This document shows, one piece after another, positions 1-5,476 of a stretch of DNA of 5,653 bases; position 1 is the first letter of the stretch; every line of letters starts with the position of its first letter. A program made the translations under genes and the position numbers. The stretch comes from CAYONM01 sp964405325 (lineage in GTDB: Bacteria; Planctomycetota; UBA11346), in assembly GCA_964405325.1 (NCBI GenBank), contig CAYONM010000240.1:1-5653 (forward strand), given 5' to 3'. Under the pieces are notes generated by a model, which saw nothing but the letters and a program-made list of their open reading frames with translations, did no database searches and was not told the DNA's origin.

Positions 1-48
1 TTCAAGATACTTTTCCTAAATGGACATGTGGTTAGTTACGAGCCATCT

Positions 49-55
49 GCCCAAC
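49..55 (-). other. Candidate integron attI core (recombination) site
   Basis: On the minus strand this heptamer reads GTTGGGC, an exact fit to the integron core-site consensus GTTRRRY. It lies about 140 bp upstream of the integrase start and faces away from the gene, which is the usual attI geometry. The AT-rich stretch just before it on the minus strand (ATAATAAGACT) recalls the A-rich left half of attI1. A seven-base degenerate motif is weak alone, and no attC site or cassette can be seen because the window ends 48 bp further left. The assignment therefore rests on motif plus position. Confidence 0.35.
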
Positions 56-61
56 AGTCTT

Positions 62-67
62 ATTATC
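62..67 (-). promoter_or_regulatory. Possible -10 element of a leftward (cassette-type) promoter
   Basis: The minus strand reads GATAAT, five of six matches to TATAAT. Transcription would start near the candidate attI core and run left, out of the window, as the Pc promoter of an integron would. No good -35 hexamer lies 16-18 bp upstream, so this is only a suggestion. Confidence 0.2.
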
Positions 68-109
68 CAGAATCATTCCCTCTAACCACCGCCACGAGCG
101 GGGATAGGC

Positions 110-150
110 GGAATGGTTCCACCCTCAAACTGTTAGGGTGGAATGATTCC
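110..150. repeat. Imperfect inverted repeat upstream of the integrase gene
   Basis: Arms 110-125 and 135-150 pair at 14 of 16 positions around a 9-nt loop. Each arm carries a near-palindrome, GGAATGGTTCC at 110-120 and GGAATGATTCC at 140-150. A third related copy (GAATCATTCC) sits at 70-79. The structure lies 47 bp before the integrase start. It may be a regulator-binding array, an integrase-binding region of an attI site, or a hairpin formed in transcript or single-stranded DNA. The sequence alone does not decide between these. Confidence 0.7.
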
Positions 151-157
151 ATATAAC
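130..157 (+). promoter_or_regulatory. Weak candidate promoter for the integrase gene
   Basis: TATAAC at 152-157 matches five of six bases of a -10 box. CTGTTA at 130-135, with a 16-bp spacer, is a poor -35 (three of six) and lies in the loop of the inverted repeat. Transcription would start about 30 bp before the integrase ATG. If the promoter is real, anything binding the flanking palindromes would affect it directly. There is no LexA box of the CTGT-N8-ACAG type here, although SOS control is common for integron integrases. Confidence 0.25.
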
Positions 158-196
158 AATGGTTGAAACACTCGCGATCCTGTACATGGTTTTCGT

Positions 197-1546
197 ATGT
201 CAATACACACCCGAAAGAGTTCGACTGACTTGGTTCGCGAACGAGCGAAAGAGGATTGGTGGCGTGGCTATCTGGATGGTTTGCAACGATCCGGTGTTCG
301 TGATGCATCCTTGATCTGGTATCGACGGCGTGTCGAGCAGCTGCTGGACCGGCATCCCGGTTTGACGAGTCGCCAGCTATGTGCTGAGGATATTTCTGCC
401 TTTCTGACCGATCTGGTGGCGCGACAGCTGCCGGAGTGGCAGATCCTGCATGCCGTGGATGCCCTGTATCGTTTTGCGCTTGCCGGGCGTATGCCGTGGG
501 TGTCTACGGTTCCCTGGGGGCAGTGGCGCAGCCGCTTCGCTGATCGGGGCCCCAGTCTCGAGACGGTGCAGCGGGGGCAGCTGCCTGATGACCCTGGCAT
601 GCGCATGTTCGCTGAACGCCTGCGCTGTCGCGGCTACAGTCTGCGCACGGAACGTTCGTATCAGGATTGGGTGCAGCGTTGCGCAGCACATGCTGCTGTC
701 GATACGATTGCATTGGATGAACGTCATGTGGCACCCTTTCTGACCTGGCTGGCGAGTGAGCGGCAGGTGTCGGCCAGTACGCAGCGACAGGCCTTGTGTG
801 CGCTCGTTCTGTTTTTCAAGGAGGTACAGCAGTTGCATGACGTGTCGGTGGAGCAGTTCCAGATGGCGCAACGGCCGCGACAGGTGCCGACGGTGCTGAG
901 TCGTGATGAGGTCCGAGGTGTGGTACAGGCGGCAAGCTGTCCCAGTCATCGTTTGGCTTTATCCCTGCTGTATGGATGCGGCCTCAGGCTGTTCGAATTG
1001 ATACGATTGCGGGTGCAGGACCTGGATTGCGAGCATGGCTTGGTGCGCATTCTGTTTGGAAAGGGTGGTGCCAGTCGACGCGCGCCTTTGCCGGAGCGGT
1101 TGATACCAGCGCTTGAGCGTCAGATCGCCTCGGTCAAGGCCATGCATGATGCGGACTTGGCCGAGGGTTGCGGTTTGTGTTCGGCGCCGCCGGCCCTGCA
1201 TCGAAAGCTGCGCCAGGCATTAGCCGATTTCGGATGGCAGTACGTGTTTCCGGCTTCCGCCCTGGCGGTGGATCCGTTGGATGGGGTTCGCAAGCGCCAT
1301 CACATTCACGAGAGCAATATCCAAAAGGCCATGCGGGCTGCGGTGCGTGCTGCCGGTATTCACAAGCGCGCCACCTGCCACACTCTCCGACATAGCTTCG
1401 CCACGCATCTACTCGAGGATGGATATGACATACGTACGGTGCAGGAGCTTTTGGGGCACAAGGATGTGGCCACCACCATGATTTACACGCATGTGCTCAA
1501 CCGGCCGGGATTGGCAGTACGCTCGCCAGCGGATCGGGTGTTGTAA
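197..1546 (+). CDS. Integron-type integrase (tyrosine recombinase) with N-terminal extension
   Basis: Site-specific tyrosine recombinase of the IntI type, expected to recombine attI and attC sites in the cytoplasm. The complete active site is visible: Arg264 (GCGLRLFELIRLR), Lys289 (FGKGGASRR), His395-x-x-Arg398 (CHTLRHSFATHLL), His421 (LLGHKDVATTMIY) and nucleophile Tyr430. The insertion between the Lys and the HxxR box (about 328-380, with FGWQYVFPA and RKRHHIHESNIQKA) matches the extra domain that marks IntI proteins. The end (YTHVLNRPGLAVRSPAD) also resembles IntI1. IntI proteins are usually about 320-340 residues; here 449, because residues 17-110 precede the normal core-binding domain (about 134-222) and resemble a second copy of it. 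The ATG at 197 is the only reasonable start, since an in-frame TGA lies at 164. No clear Shine-Dalgarno precedes it. The frame is intact. No cassette array is visible, so activity is inferred from the residues only. Confidence 0.9.
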   Translation: MSIHTRKSSTDLVRERAKEDWWRGYLDGLQRSGVRDASLIWYRRRVEQLLDRHPGLTSRQLCAEDISAFLTDLVARQLPEWQILHAVDALYRFALAGRMPWVSTVPWGQWRSRFADRGPSLETVQRGQLPDDPGMRMFAERLRCRGYSLRTERSYQDWVQRCAAHAAVDTIALDERHVAPFLTWLASERQVSASTQRQALCALVLFFKEVQQLHDVSVEQFQMAQRPRQVPTVLSRDEVRGVVQAASCPSHRLALSLLYGCGLRLFELIRLRVQDLDCEHGLVRILFGKGGASRRAPLPERLIPALERQIASVKAMHDADLAEGCGLCSAPPALHRKLRQALADFGWQYVFPASALAVDPLDGVRKRHHIHESNIQKAMRAAVRAAGIHKRATCHTLRHSFATHLLEDGYDIRTVQELLGHKDVATTMIYTHVLNRPGLAVRSPADRVL

Positions 1547-1583
1547 GCGCTGCCCGGCTAGCGGCAGCCGAACATATGGTTGA

Positions 1584-1640
1584 CGCAGAGTCCGCAGAGA
1601 CGCAGAGGTTTGGATAAAACAAAAGGCCAAGGTCGCCAAG
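1584..1640. repeat. Short interspersed repeat (CGCAGAG / GCCAAG units)
   Basis: Three exact CGCAGAG units occur at 1584-1590, 1593-1599 and 1601-1607. They are followed, after an A-rich stretch, by GCCAAG at 1626-1631 and 1635-1640. The layout is regular at 8-9 bp spacing. From memory, similar CGCAGAG-plus-GCCAAG stretches recur between genes in many environmental bacterial genomes, where they often give rise to spurious open reading frames. I know of no established function. Confidence 0.6.
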
Positions 1641-1734
1641 CAGCTGGAAGCTCCCCATCTTTTCCACCCGCAGCTATCCCTGGTTCCGTCGTACGAAGAG
1701 CCGTTCACGGCGACGGGAATGTCGACTCTGACCC

Positions 1735-1788
1735 AAGGTGGGCCAGCCCACAACCCAAGGGTTCGATTATCGTGGTCTGGCCCACCTT
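1735..1788. repeat. Long inverted repeat / stem-loop
   Basis: Perfect 12-bp arms, AAGGTGGGCCAG at 1735-1746 and CTGGCCCACCTT at 1777-1788. After one C/T mismatch the stem continues with CCAC/GTGG (1748-1751 with 1772-1775), giving 16 pairs over 17 positions. The 20-nt loop itself contains AACCC-AA-GGGTT. On the plus strand it is followed by a T-rich but broken stretch (TCTGCTCTTTGCTT). It could be a factor-independent terminator of poor quality, an RNA-stabilising stem or the fold of a small mobile repeat. Confidence 0.65.
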
Positions 1789-1802
1789 TCTGCTCTTTGC
1801 TT

Positions 1803-1821
1803 CTAGGGGCTGCGCCCCTAG
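1803..1821. terminator. GC-rich hairpin between convergent genes, possible terminator
   Basis: CTAGGGGC at 1803-1810 and GCCCCTAG at 1814-1821 form a perfect 8-bp stem with a TGC loop. The sequence is symmetric, so it would fold in transcripts from either side and could stop both the integrase and glycosidase messages. There is no U-tract on either side, so it may work poorly as an intrinsic terminator. It may instead be part of a repeated element: the CTAGGGGC-TGC-GCCCCTAGGACCCC pattern is one I recall from intergenic DNA of many bacteria. Confidence 0.4.
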
Positions 1822-1944
1822 GACCCCGTCCCTCAAGGCCGAAAACTACTTGCATCTACCGCCTGTATGGAACTGGACTTACAGAGGGGCATCTTCGAGT
1901 TTATGATAGTCTGCGGCCTTGCGGGACTACCAGCACACTGATGG

Positions 1945-4116
1945 TCATTCGGGAGCCTCCATGTCCTGATCGCGGCTGATGGCGGCAGCGGTGACCGGTG
2001 CATCCGGCACTTGCCCGAGACGCGGATCCACCACCTGGAAACGGGCCACGGGGCCGTTCAGCGAATCCCCGCCCACCTGAACGGTGAACCAGCCGGGTTC
2101 GACCACGCGTTGCATCTGCGCATTCCAGATCGCCAGGTCGTCGGGCTCCAGGCGGAAATGCAGCTCGCGCTCTTCGCCAGCGGCGAGATGGATGCGGCGG
2201 AAGGCGCGCAGTTGTTTGACGAAGGGCGTGATGCTGGCGATCTCGTCGCTCAGGTAGCACTGCACCACCTCGTCGCCAGCGCGCTCGCCGACATTGCGCA
2301 CCGTGCACCAGACATCCAGACTGGCGGCGGGGCCGATGGCCTGGCCTGAGAGTCGGATCTCGCCGTAGGCGAATCGGGTGTAGCTGAGTCCGTGGCCGAA
2401 GGCGAACAGCGGCTGGTTGTCGTGCTGACGGTAGGAGCCCCAGCCGGCGCCGGTGAAGAAGGGCCGACGCAGATAGGAGCATTGCGTATGGCCGATGCTC
2501 TTGGGTAAGGACATGCACAATTTGCCACCCGGGTTGACATCACCGAACAGGGTCTCGGCGATGGCGGCGCCGGCTTCGCAGCCGCCGTACCAGGCCAGCA
2601 GGCAGGCCTGGCTGCGCGCGATCAATTCGGCCACGGCCCAGGGCCGACCGCCGATCAGCAGCAGCACAGTCGGTTTGCCCAGATCCAGGATCGCATGCGC
2701 CAGGGCCTCCTGATCGCCCGGCAGGCGGATGTCGGCGTTGTCACGGCCTTCGCCACAGGTCTGACGACAACCGCCCAGAGCCAGGATGACCACGTCCGAT
2801 GCTCGTGCCGCTTGCAGGGCTCGCTGCCACGCATCCGGCGCGATCTCCTCGTCCTCCAGACCGAAACCACAGCCGACTTCGCAGCGCAGACGCCCATGAT
2901 CGGACAGGCGCTGGCGCAAGCCCATCAGCGGCGTGATGCCGGCGGCGGTGAGCTTGCCGGTATAGCCGCCGTATTCGCAACGATCGGCATGCGGACCGAT
3001 CAGCGCGATGCGGGCCCCGGCCTCGGCATCCAGCGGCAGCAGGCCATCGTTGCTCAGCAGGACCTGACTGGCGCGTGCCGCCTCCCGAGCCAGTTGGCGG
3101 TGTTCGGGACAGGCGCAGATCCGCTTGGGATCCTCGCGCTCCTGCCGATCGAAGAGACGCAGCTGGCGCTTGGCGCGCAGCACCCGACGCAGGGCGGTGT
3201 CGATTTCGGCCTCGGCGATGCGCCCCTGCGCCACCAGCGCCGGCAGGCGGCGGTAGCACATGAAATCCTCGCGCCGTCCCAGCTCCAATTCCAGATCGAG
3301 GCCCGCGCGCAGGGCCAGGATCGCCGCCTCGTCGTGGTCGGCGGCGATGCGCTGCATGCCGTGCAGACGATGGATGTCGATGTTGTCGCTGACCACCAGA
3401 CCCTCGAAGCCCCATTCCTCGCGCAGGACGCGCTGCAGCAGCCAGTGGTTGGCGTGGCAGGGCACCCCCTCCTGGGCGTGATGGCTGGGCATGATCGCCG
3501 CCACCCCGGCCTCGCGCACGGCGGCTTCGAAAGGCGGCAGGTGCACATCGCGCAGGGCGCGTTCGCCGATGTCGATGCTGGCGCCGTTGATGCCGCCACG
3601 CACCTCGCCGTAACCGACGAAATGCTTGGCGGTGGCCAGGACGTGCCGGGCATCGAAGCGCTCGGCACCGCGTCCCTGGAAGCCGTGGATGATGCCCACG
3701 CCCAGGCGGGTCACCAGATGCGGGTCCTCGCCGAAGGTCTCCTCCACCCGTCCGAAACGGCTGTCGCAGGCGATGTCCAGACAGGGCGAATAACAATGAT
3801 GCCGGTCCAGGGCCCGCGCCTCACGCGCGATCACGCCGCCGATGCGCTCGATCAGATCCGGATCGAAGCTGCAGCCCATGGCGATGGCCTGGGGAAAAAT
3901 GGTCGGGGCGGCGTCGCCATAGCGCTCCGGATCGGCCTCGGCCTTGTTCGGCTGCCACATCACGCCGTGCAGGATCTCGCCGTGGCTCATGTGCGGAATG
4001 CCCAGGCGGGCATTGGCCGGGGCATCGTTGCCCAGTTCGTGGGCCTTCTCCTCCAGGTTCATCTGGCGGATCAGGGACTCGATTTCATCGTCGTATGCGT
4101 CGTTCATCATAACCAT
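1945..4116 (-). CDS. Family 3 glycoside hydrolase, probable cytoplasmic beta-glucosidase or beta-xylosidase
   Basis: Hydrolyses terminal beta-linked sugar units by the retaining mechanism of family GH3. Numbering from the ATG at 4116 (723 residues), the (beta/alpha)8 domain spans about 10-320, with ETFGEDP (about 126-132), KHF (164-166) and nucleophile Asp244 in GLVVSDNIDIH. The alpha/beta sandwich domain spans about 350-580, with likely acid/base Glu456 in TCGEGRDNADIRLPGDQ, then LFAFGHGLSYT (570-580). A fibronectin-III-like domain follows (about 595-697). Length and domain order are those of complete bacterial GH3 enzymes. I chose the ATG at 4116 because GGCGGA lies 8 bp upstream; ATGs at 4110 and 4107 are alternatives, and an in-frame TTG at 4149 would add eleven Arg-rich residues with no ribosome site. 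No signal peptide or membrane segment is seen, so the substrate must be imported. The divergent LacI-type gene is the likely regulator. Substrate cannot be read from sequence. Confidence 0.9.
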   Translation of the reverse strand: MVMMNDAYDDEIESLIRQMNLEEKAHELGNDAPANARLGIPHMSHGEILHGVMWQPNKAEADPERYGDAAPTIFPQAIAMGCSFDPDLIERIGGVIAREARALDRHHCYSPCLDIACDSRFGRVEETFGEDPHLVTRLGVGIIHGFQGRGAERFDARHVLATAKHFVGYGEVRGGINGASIDIGERALRDVHLPPFEAAVREAGVAAIMPSHHAQEGVPCHANHWLLQRVLREEWGFEGLVVSDNIDIHRLHGMQRIAADHDEAAILALRAGLDLELELGRREDFMCYRRLPALVAQGRIAEAEIDTALRRVLRAKRQLRLFDRQEREDPKRICACPEHRQLAREAARASQVLLSNDGLLPLDAEAGARIALIGPHADRCEYGGYTGKLTAAGITPLMGLRQRLSDHGRLRCEVGCGFGLEDEEIAPDAWQRALQAARASDVVILALGGCRQTCGEGRDNADIRLPGDQEALAHAILDLGKPTVLLLIGGRPWAVAELIARSQACLLAWYGGCEAGAAIAETLFGDVNPGGKLCMSLPKSIGHTQCSYLRRPFFTGAGWGSYRQHDNQPLFAFGHGLSYTRFAYGEIRLSGQAIGPAASLDVWCTVRNVGERAGDEVVQCYLSDEIASITPFVKQLRAFRRIHLAAGEERELHFRLEPDDLAIWNAQMQRVVEPGWFTVQVGGDSLNGPVARFQVVDPRLGQVPDAPVTAAAISRDQDMEAPE

Positions 4117-4120
4117 GTAA

Positions 4121-4149
4121 ACTATCCGCCAGCGTTGCCGCCGCCACAA
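4121..4149 (-). promoter_or_regulatory. Possible promoter for the glycosidase gene
   Basis: On the minus strand TTGTGG (4149-4144) and GATAGT (4126-4121) are separated by 17 bp, but match the consensus at only three and four positions. The -10 overlaps the GGCGGA I read as ribosome site, so both readings cannot be fully right: this promoter would start the transcript at or next to the ATG. A promoter inside the operator further upstream is the alternative. Confidence 0.2.
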
Positions 4150-4162
4150 CCTGGCATATGAA
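4135..4162 (+). promoter_or_regulatory. Candidate promoter for the LacI-type regulator
   Basis: TTGCCG (4135-4140) and TATGAA (4157-4162) with a 16-bp spacer match the sigma-70 boxes at four of six positions each. Transcription would begin around 4169-4172, at the regulator's start codon, giving a leaderless message. That agrees with the lack of any Shine-Dalgarno sequence in front of the ATG at 4172. The -10 lies inside the operator palindrome. Confidence 0.35.
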
Positions 4163-4174
4163 AGCCTTCATATG
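4155..4174. promoter_or_regulatory. LacI-family operator between the divergent genes
   Basis: A 20-bp palindrome with perfect 8-bp arms, CATATGAA and TTCATATG, around AGCC. Its core TGAAAGCCTTCA closely follows the TGAAAGC-GCTTTCA type of site bound by many LacI-family repressors. It is the only strong palindrome in the 55-bp gap, and its last three bases are the ATG of the LacI-type gene. The repressor bound here would cover its own transcription start, implying self-repression. It could also affect the glycosidase promoter close by. Confidence 0.65.
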
Positions 4175-5164
4175 ACGGAGCGATCCCAGCGCCCACCCAC
4201 CCTGCGCGATGTCGCTCGCGCCGCCGGGGTCAGCCAGGCCACCGCCAGCTATGCCCTGCGCGGACTGGCACCGGCCTCGCGCAAAACCCAACGTCGGGTC
4301 CAAACCATTGCTGCGGAACTGGGCTACCACACCAATCCCGTGATCGCCTCCCTGGCAACGCGTCGGCAGCCAGCATCAGCGGCGCGCATCGCCGTGTTGG
4401 GTACCCGTCCCGCGCAGTGGTCCGGCCTGCAACGGGATGGCCTGCACGCCCTGCTCGCTGCAGGCCAGACACGGGGCTGGCTGATGGACCAGGTGGATAC
4501 GGCCGCGCACGCCGACGCCGCAGCCCTGTCACAGCAACTCGCCGAACAGGGGGTGCAGGGCCTGGTGCTGCATCGCTGCGAGGAGCCGGCCGCCTGGTGG
4601 CATGATTTCGATTTCGACGCCTTCGCTGTCATTATCGGCGATGAACATCTGCGCGCTATGCTTCCAGATTTCCATCTGGTACGCTTGGATTTCCTGGCCC
4701 TGTTCATGCAGACGGTCACGCAATGTCGTCAACATGGTTTCCATCGTCTCGGCAGCATCCTCTACCATCCGGAGCCGCCCAAGCCGGGACACCAGCGCTT
4801 CCTGGCCGGCGCCCTGTTGGCCAGCCAGCAGCAGGAGGTCGCGATCCCGCCCCTGCTGTTGAACTCGACCCGGAAAACGGCCACGGCAGCGGCGATCCGG
4901 CGCTGGCTGGACCGCTGGCAGCCAGACGCGGTGATCAGCGCCAACAGCGAATACCTGGCACCGGTCCAGGATCGGGGCCTGCCCTATGCCCTGTGCTGGA
5001 ATGCGGCCGGCCGGCACAGCGGCATCAGCATTCCCTGGCCGCGCCTGGCCGAGCGCATGCTGGCCCTGATGGACACCCTGATCCGCAGTCGCGAACGCGG
5101 CCCGGTGAAGGCCCCCTTCGAGCTGGTGATCACCGCCGACTGGCACGCGGGCCACAGCCTCTGA
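4172..5164 (+). CDS. LacI-family transcriptional repressor
   Basis: DNA-binding regulator of the LacI/GalR type, 330 residues, a normal length. The N-terminal helix-turn-helix is plain (TLRDVARAAGVSQATASYAL, residues 10-29), followed by the recognition-domain end ELGYHTNP and a hinge helix with SLATRR (60-65), where the Leu normally inserts into the operator centre. Residues about 72-325 form the periplasmic-binding-protein-like effector domain. It diverges strongly from well-known members, so the inducer cannot be named. The divergent glycoside hydrolase suggests a sugar released by or fed to that enzyme. The ATG at 4172 sits at the right distance before the helix-turn-helix but has no ribosome-binding site and lies inside a palindromic operator, suggesting leaderless translation and autoregulation. 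The stop codon abuts an insertion-sequence remnant; the C-terminus still looks complete. Confidence 0.88.
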   Translation: MTERSQRPPTLRDVARAAGVSQATASYALRGLAPASRKTQRRVQTIAAELGYHTNPVIASLATRRQPASAARIAVLGTRPAQWSGLQRDGLHALLAAGQTRGWLMDQVDTAAHADAAALSQQLAEQGVQGLVLHRCEEPAAWWHDFDFDAFAVIIGDEHLRAMLPDFHLVRLDFLALFMQTVTQCRQHGFHRLGSILYHPEPPKPGHQRFLAGALLASQQQEVAIPPLLLNSTRKTATAAAIRRWLDRWQPDAVISANSEYLAPVQDRGLPYALCWNAAGRHSGISIPWPRLAERMLALMDTLIRSRERGPVKAPFELVITADWHAGHSL

Positions 5165-5352
5165 ACGTTTTCGCGGAGAACGCTGTCACCTGGCCCGTCA
5201 GTGTGCAATGCCGCGTGCTGGAGGTATCGACCTCGGGCTACTACGAATGGCTCCGCAAGCCGCATACCGAGCGTGACGAACGCGACATTGCGCATATGGC
5301 AGTCATACGATGCATTTTCGACGACTACTACGGCATTTACGGGTCTCCGTAG
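5164..5352 (+). pseudogene. IS3-family transposase OrfB, N-terminal fragment
   Basis: The frame starting at 5164 reads about 62 residues that look like the start of an IS3-family OrfB: VQCRVLEVSTSGYYEWLRKP, then a helix-turn-helix-like segment ending in IYGSP, where intact proteins continue with R-(I/V) and then the DDE integrase core. Here GSP is followed at once by TAG (5350-5352). Neither other plus frame continues the protein, so this is a deletion and not a simple frameshift. There is no start codon and no OrfA upstream, so the 5' part is missing too. Intact OrfB is about 270-300 residues. The fragment begins directly at the regulator's stop codon (TGA 5162-5164), and no terminal inverted repeat could be found. 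It is inert debris that marks past transposition. Confidence 0.75.
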
Positions 5353-5371
5353 TTGTCGCTGGACAAAGAGC

Positions 5372-5429
5372 AAAAACCGGGCGCCAACCGATACGATTGA
5401 ACCCGTTGGTTCCGGGCGGCGCCCGGTTT
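5372..5429 (-). terminator. Terminator-like stem-loop reading leftward
   Basis: AAACCGGGCGCC (5374-5385) and GGCGCCCGGTTT (5418-5429) are perfect 12-bp arms. Read on the minus strand, the GC-rich stem ends in GGTTTTT, giving the stem-plus-U-tract form of an intrinsic terminator; on the plus strand no T-run follows. The 32-nt loop is long for a terminator but can shorten itself through AACC (5386-5389) pairing with GGTT (5408-5411). It would end transcripts entering from the right. Confidence 0.5.
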
Positions 5430-5449
5430 GTAAGCTCAGTCACCTCCTT

Positions 5450-5476
5450 CCTGAAAAAACAAAGAAGTTTTTCAGG
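5450..5476. repeat. Short inverted repeat
   Basis: CCTGAAAAA (5450-5458) and TTTTTCAGG (5468-5476) are perfect 9-bp arms around a 9-nt loop. Because half the stem is A/T, it could act as a weak bidirectional terminator. Just beside it the minus strand reads AAGGAGGTGA, but no start codon follows. Confidence 0.5.

Larger units (their letters stand above)
1547..1944. other. Non-coding, repeat-rich region between convergent genes
   Basis: I see no believable gene in these about 400 bp. The possible reading frames are short, of low complexity and lack family similarity. The region holds a 6-bp hairpin directly after the integrase stop (1549-1554 with 1563-1568), CGCAGAG and GCCAAG short repeats, a long interrupted stem-loop (1735-1788) and a GC-rich hairpin (1803-1821). 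A weak hairpin (TAGTC at 1907-1911 with GACTA at 1925-1929) lies 15 bp past the glycosidase stop. As the flanking genes converge, some of these may end transcription, but none is followed by a proper T-run. Confidence 0.7.

Noticed and set aside
180..197. CTGTACATGG near the integrase start as a possible LexA (SOS) box
   Set aside because: Only the left CTGT half-site is present; no ACAG follows at the required spacing.
1735..1788. Long stem-loop considered as an attC site
   Set aside because: The arms do not carry the outer RYYYAAC and GTTRRRY core sites, and the arms are too perfect and lack the usual extrahelical bases.
1409..1855. 148-codon minus-strand frame overlapping the integrase 3' end
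   Set aside because: Half of it is antisense to the conserved integrase catalytic region and the rest translates the intergenic repeats.
1580..1906. 108-codon plus-strand frame after the integrase
   Set aside because: It runs through the short repeats and both hairpins, and its sequence is explained by these repeats. No ribosome site and no family similarity.
2741..3796. Frame of 351 codons on the minus strand in another phase of the glycosidase
   Set aside because: Composition is dominated by Arg, Ala, Gly and Pro, typical of an off-frame shadow of a GC-rich gene.
2695..4161. Long open frame of 488 codons on the plus strand
   Set aside because: It lies wholly opposite the glycoside hydrolase, whose motifs are intact. 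High GC in third positions produces long antisense frames, and the protein shows no family motif.
4984..5373. Frame of 129 codons on the minus strand near the IS remnant
   Set aside because: It is antisense to the repressor 3' end and the IS3 fragment and resembles no known protein.
5436..5449. GTCACCTCCTT, resembling the 3' end of 16S rRNA
   Set aside because: The upstream sequence has no resemblance to the conserved end of 16S rRNA, so this is a chance match to the anti-Shine-Dalgarno motif.
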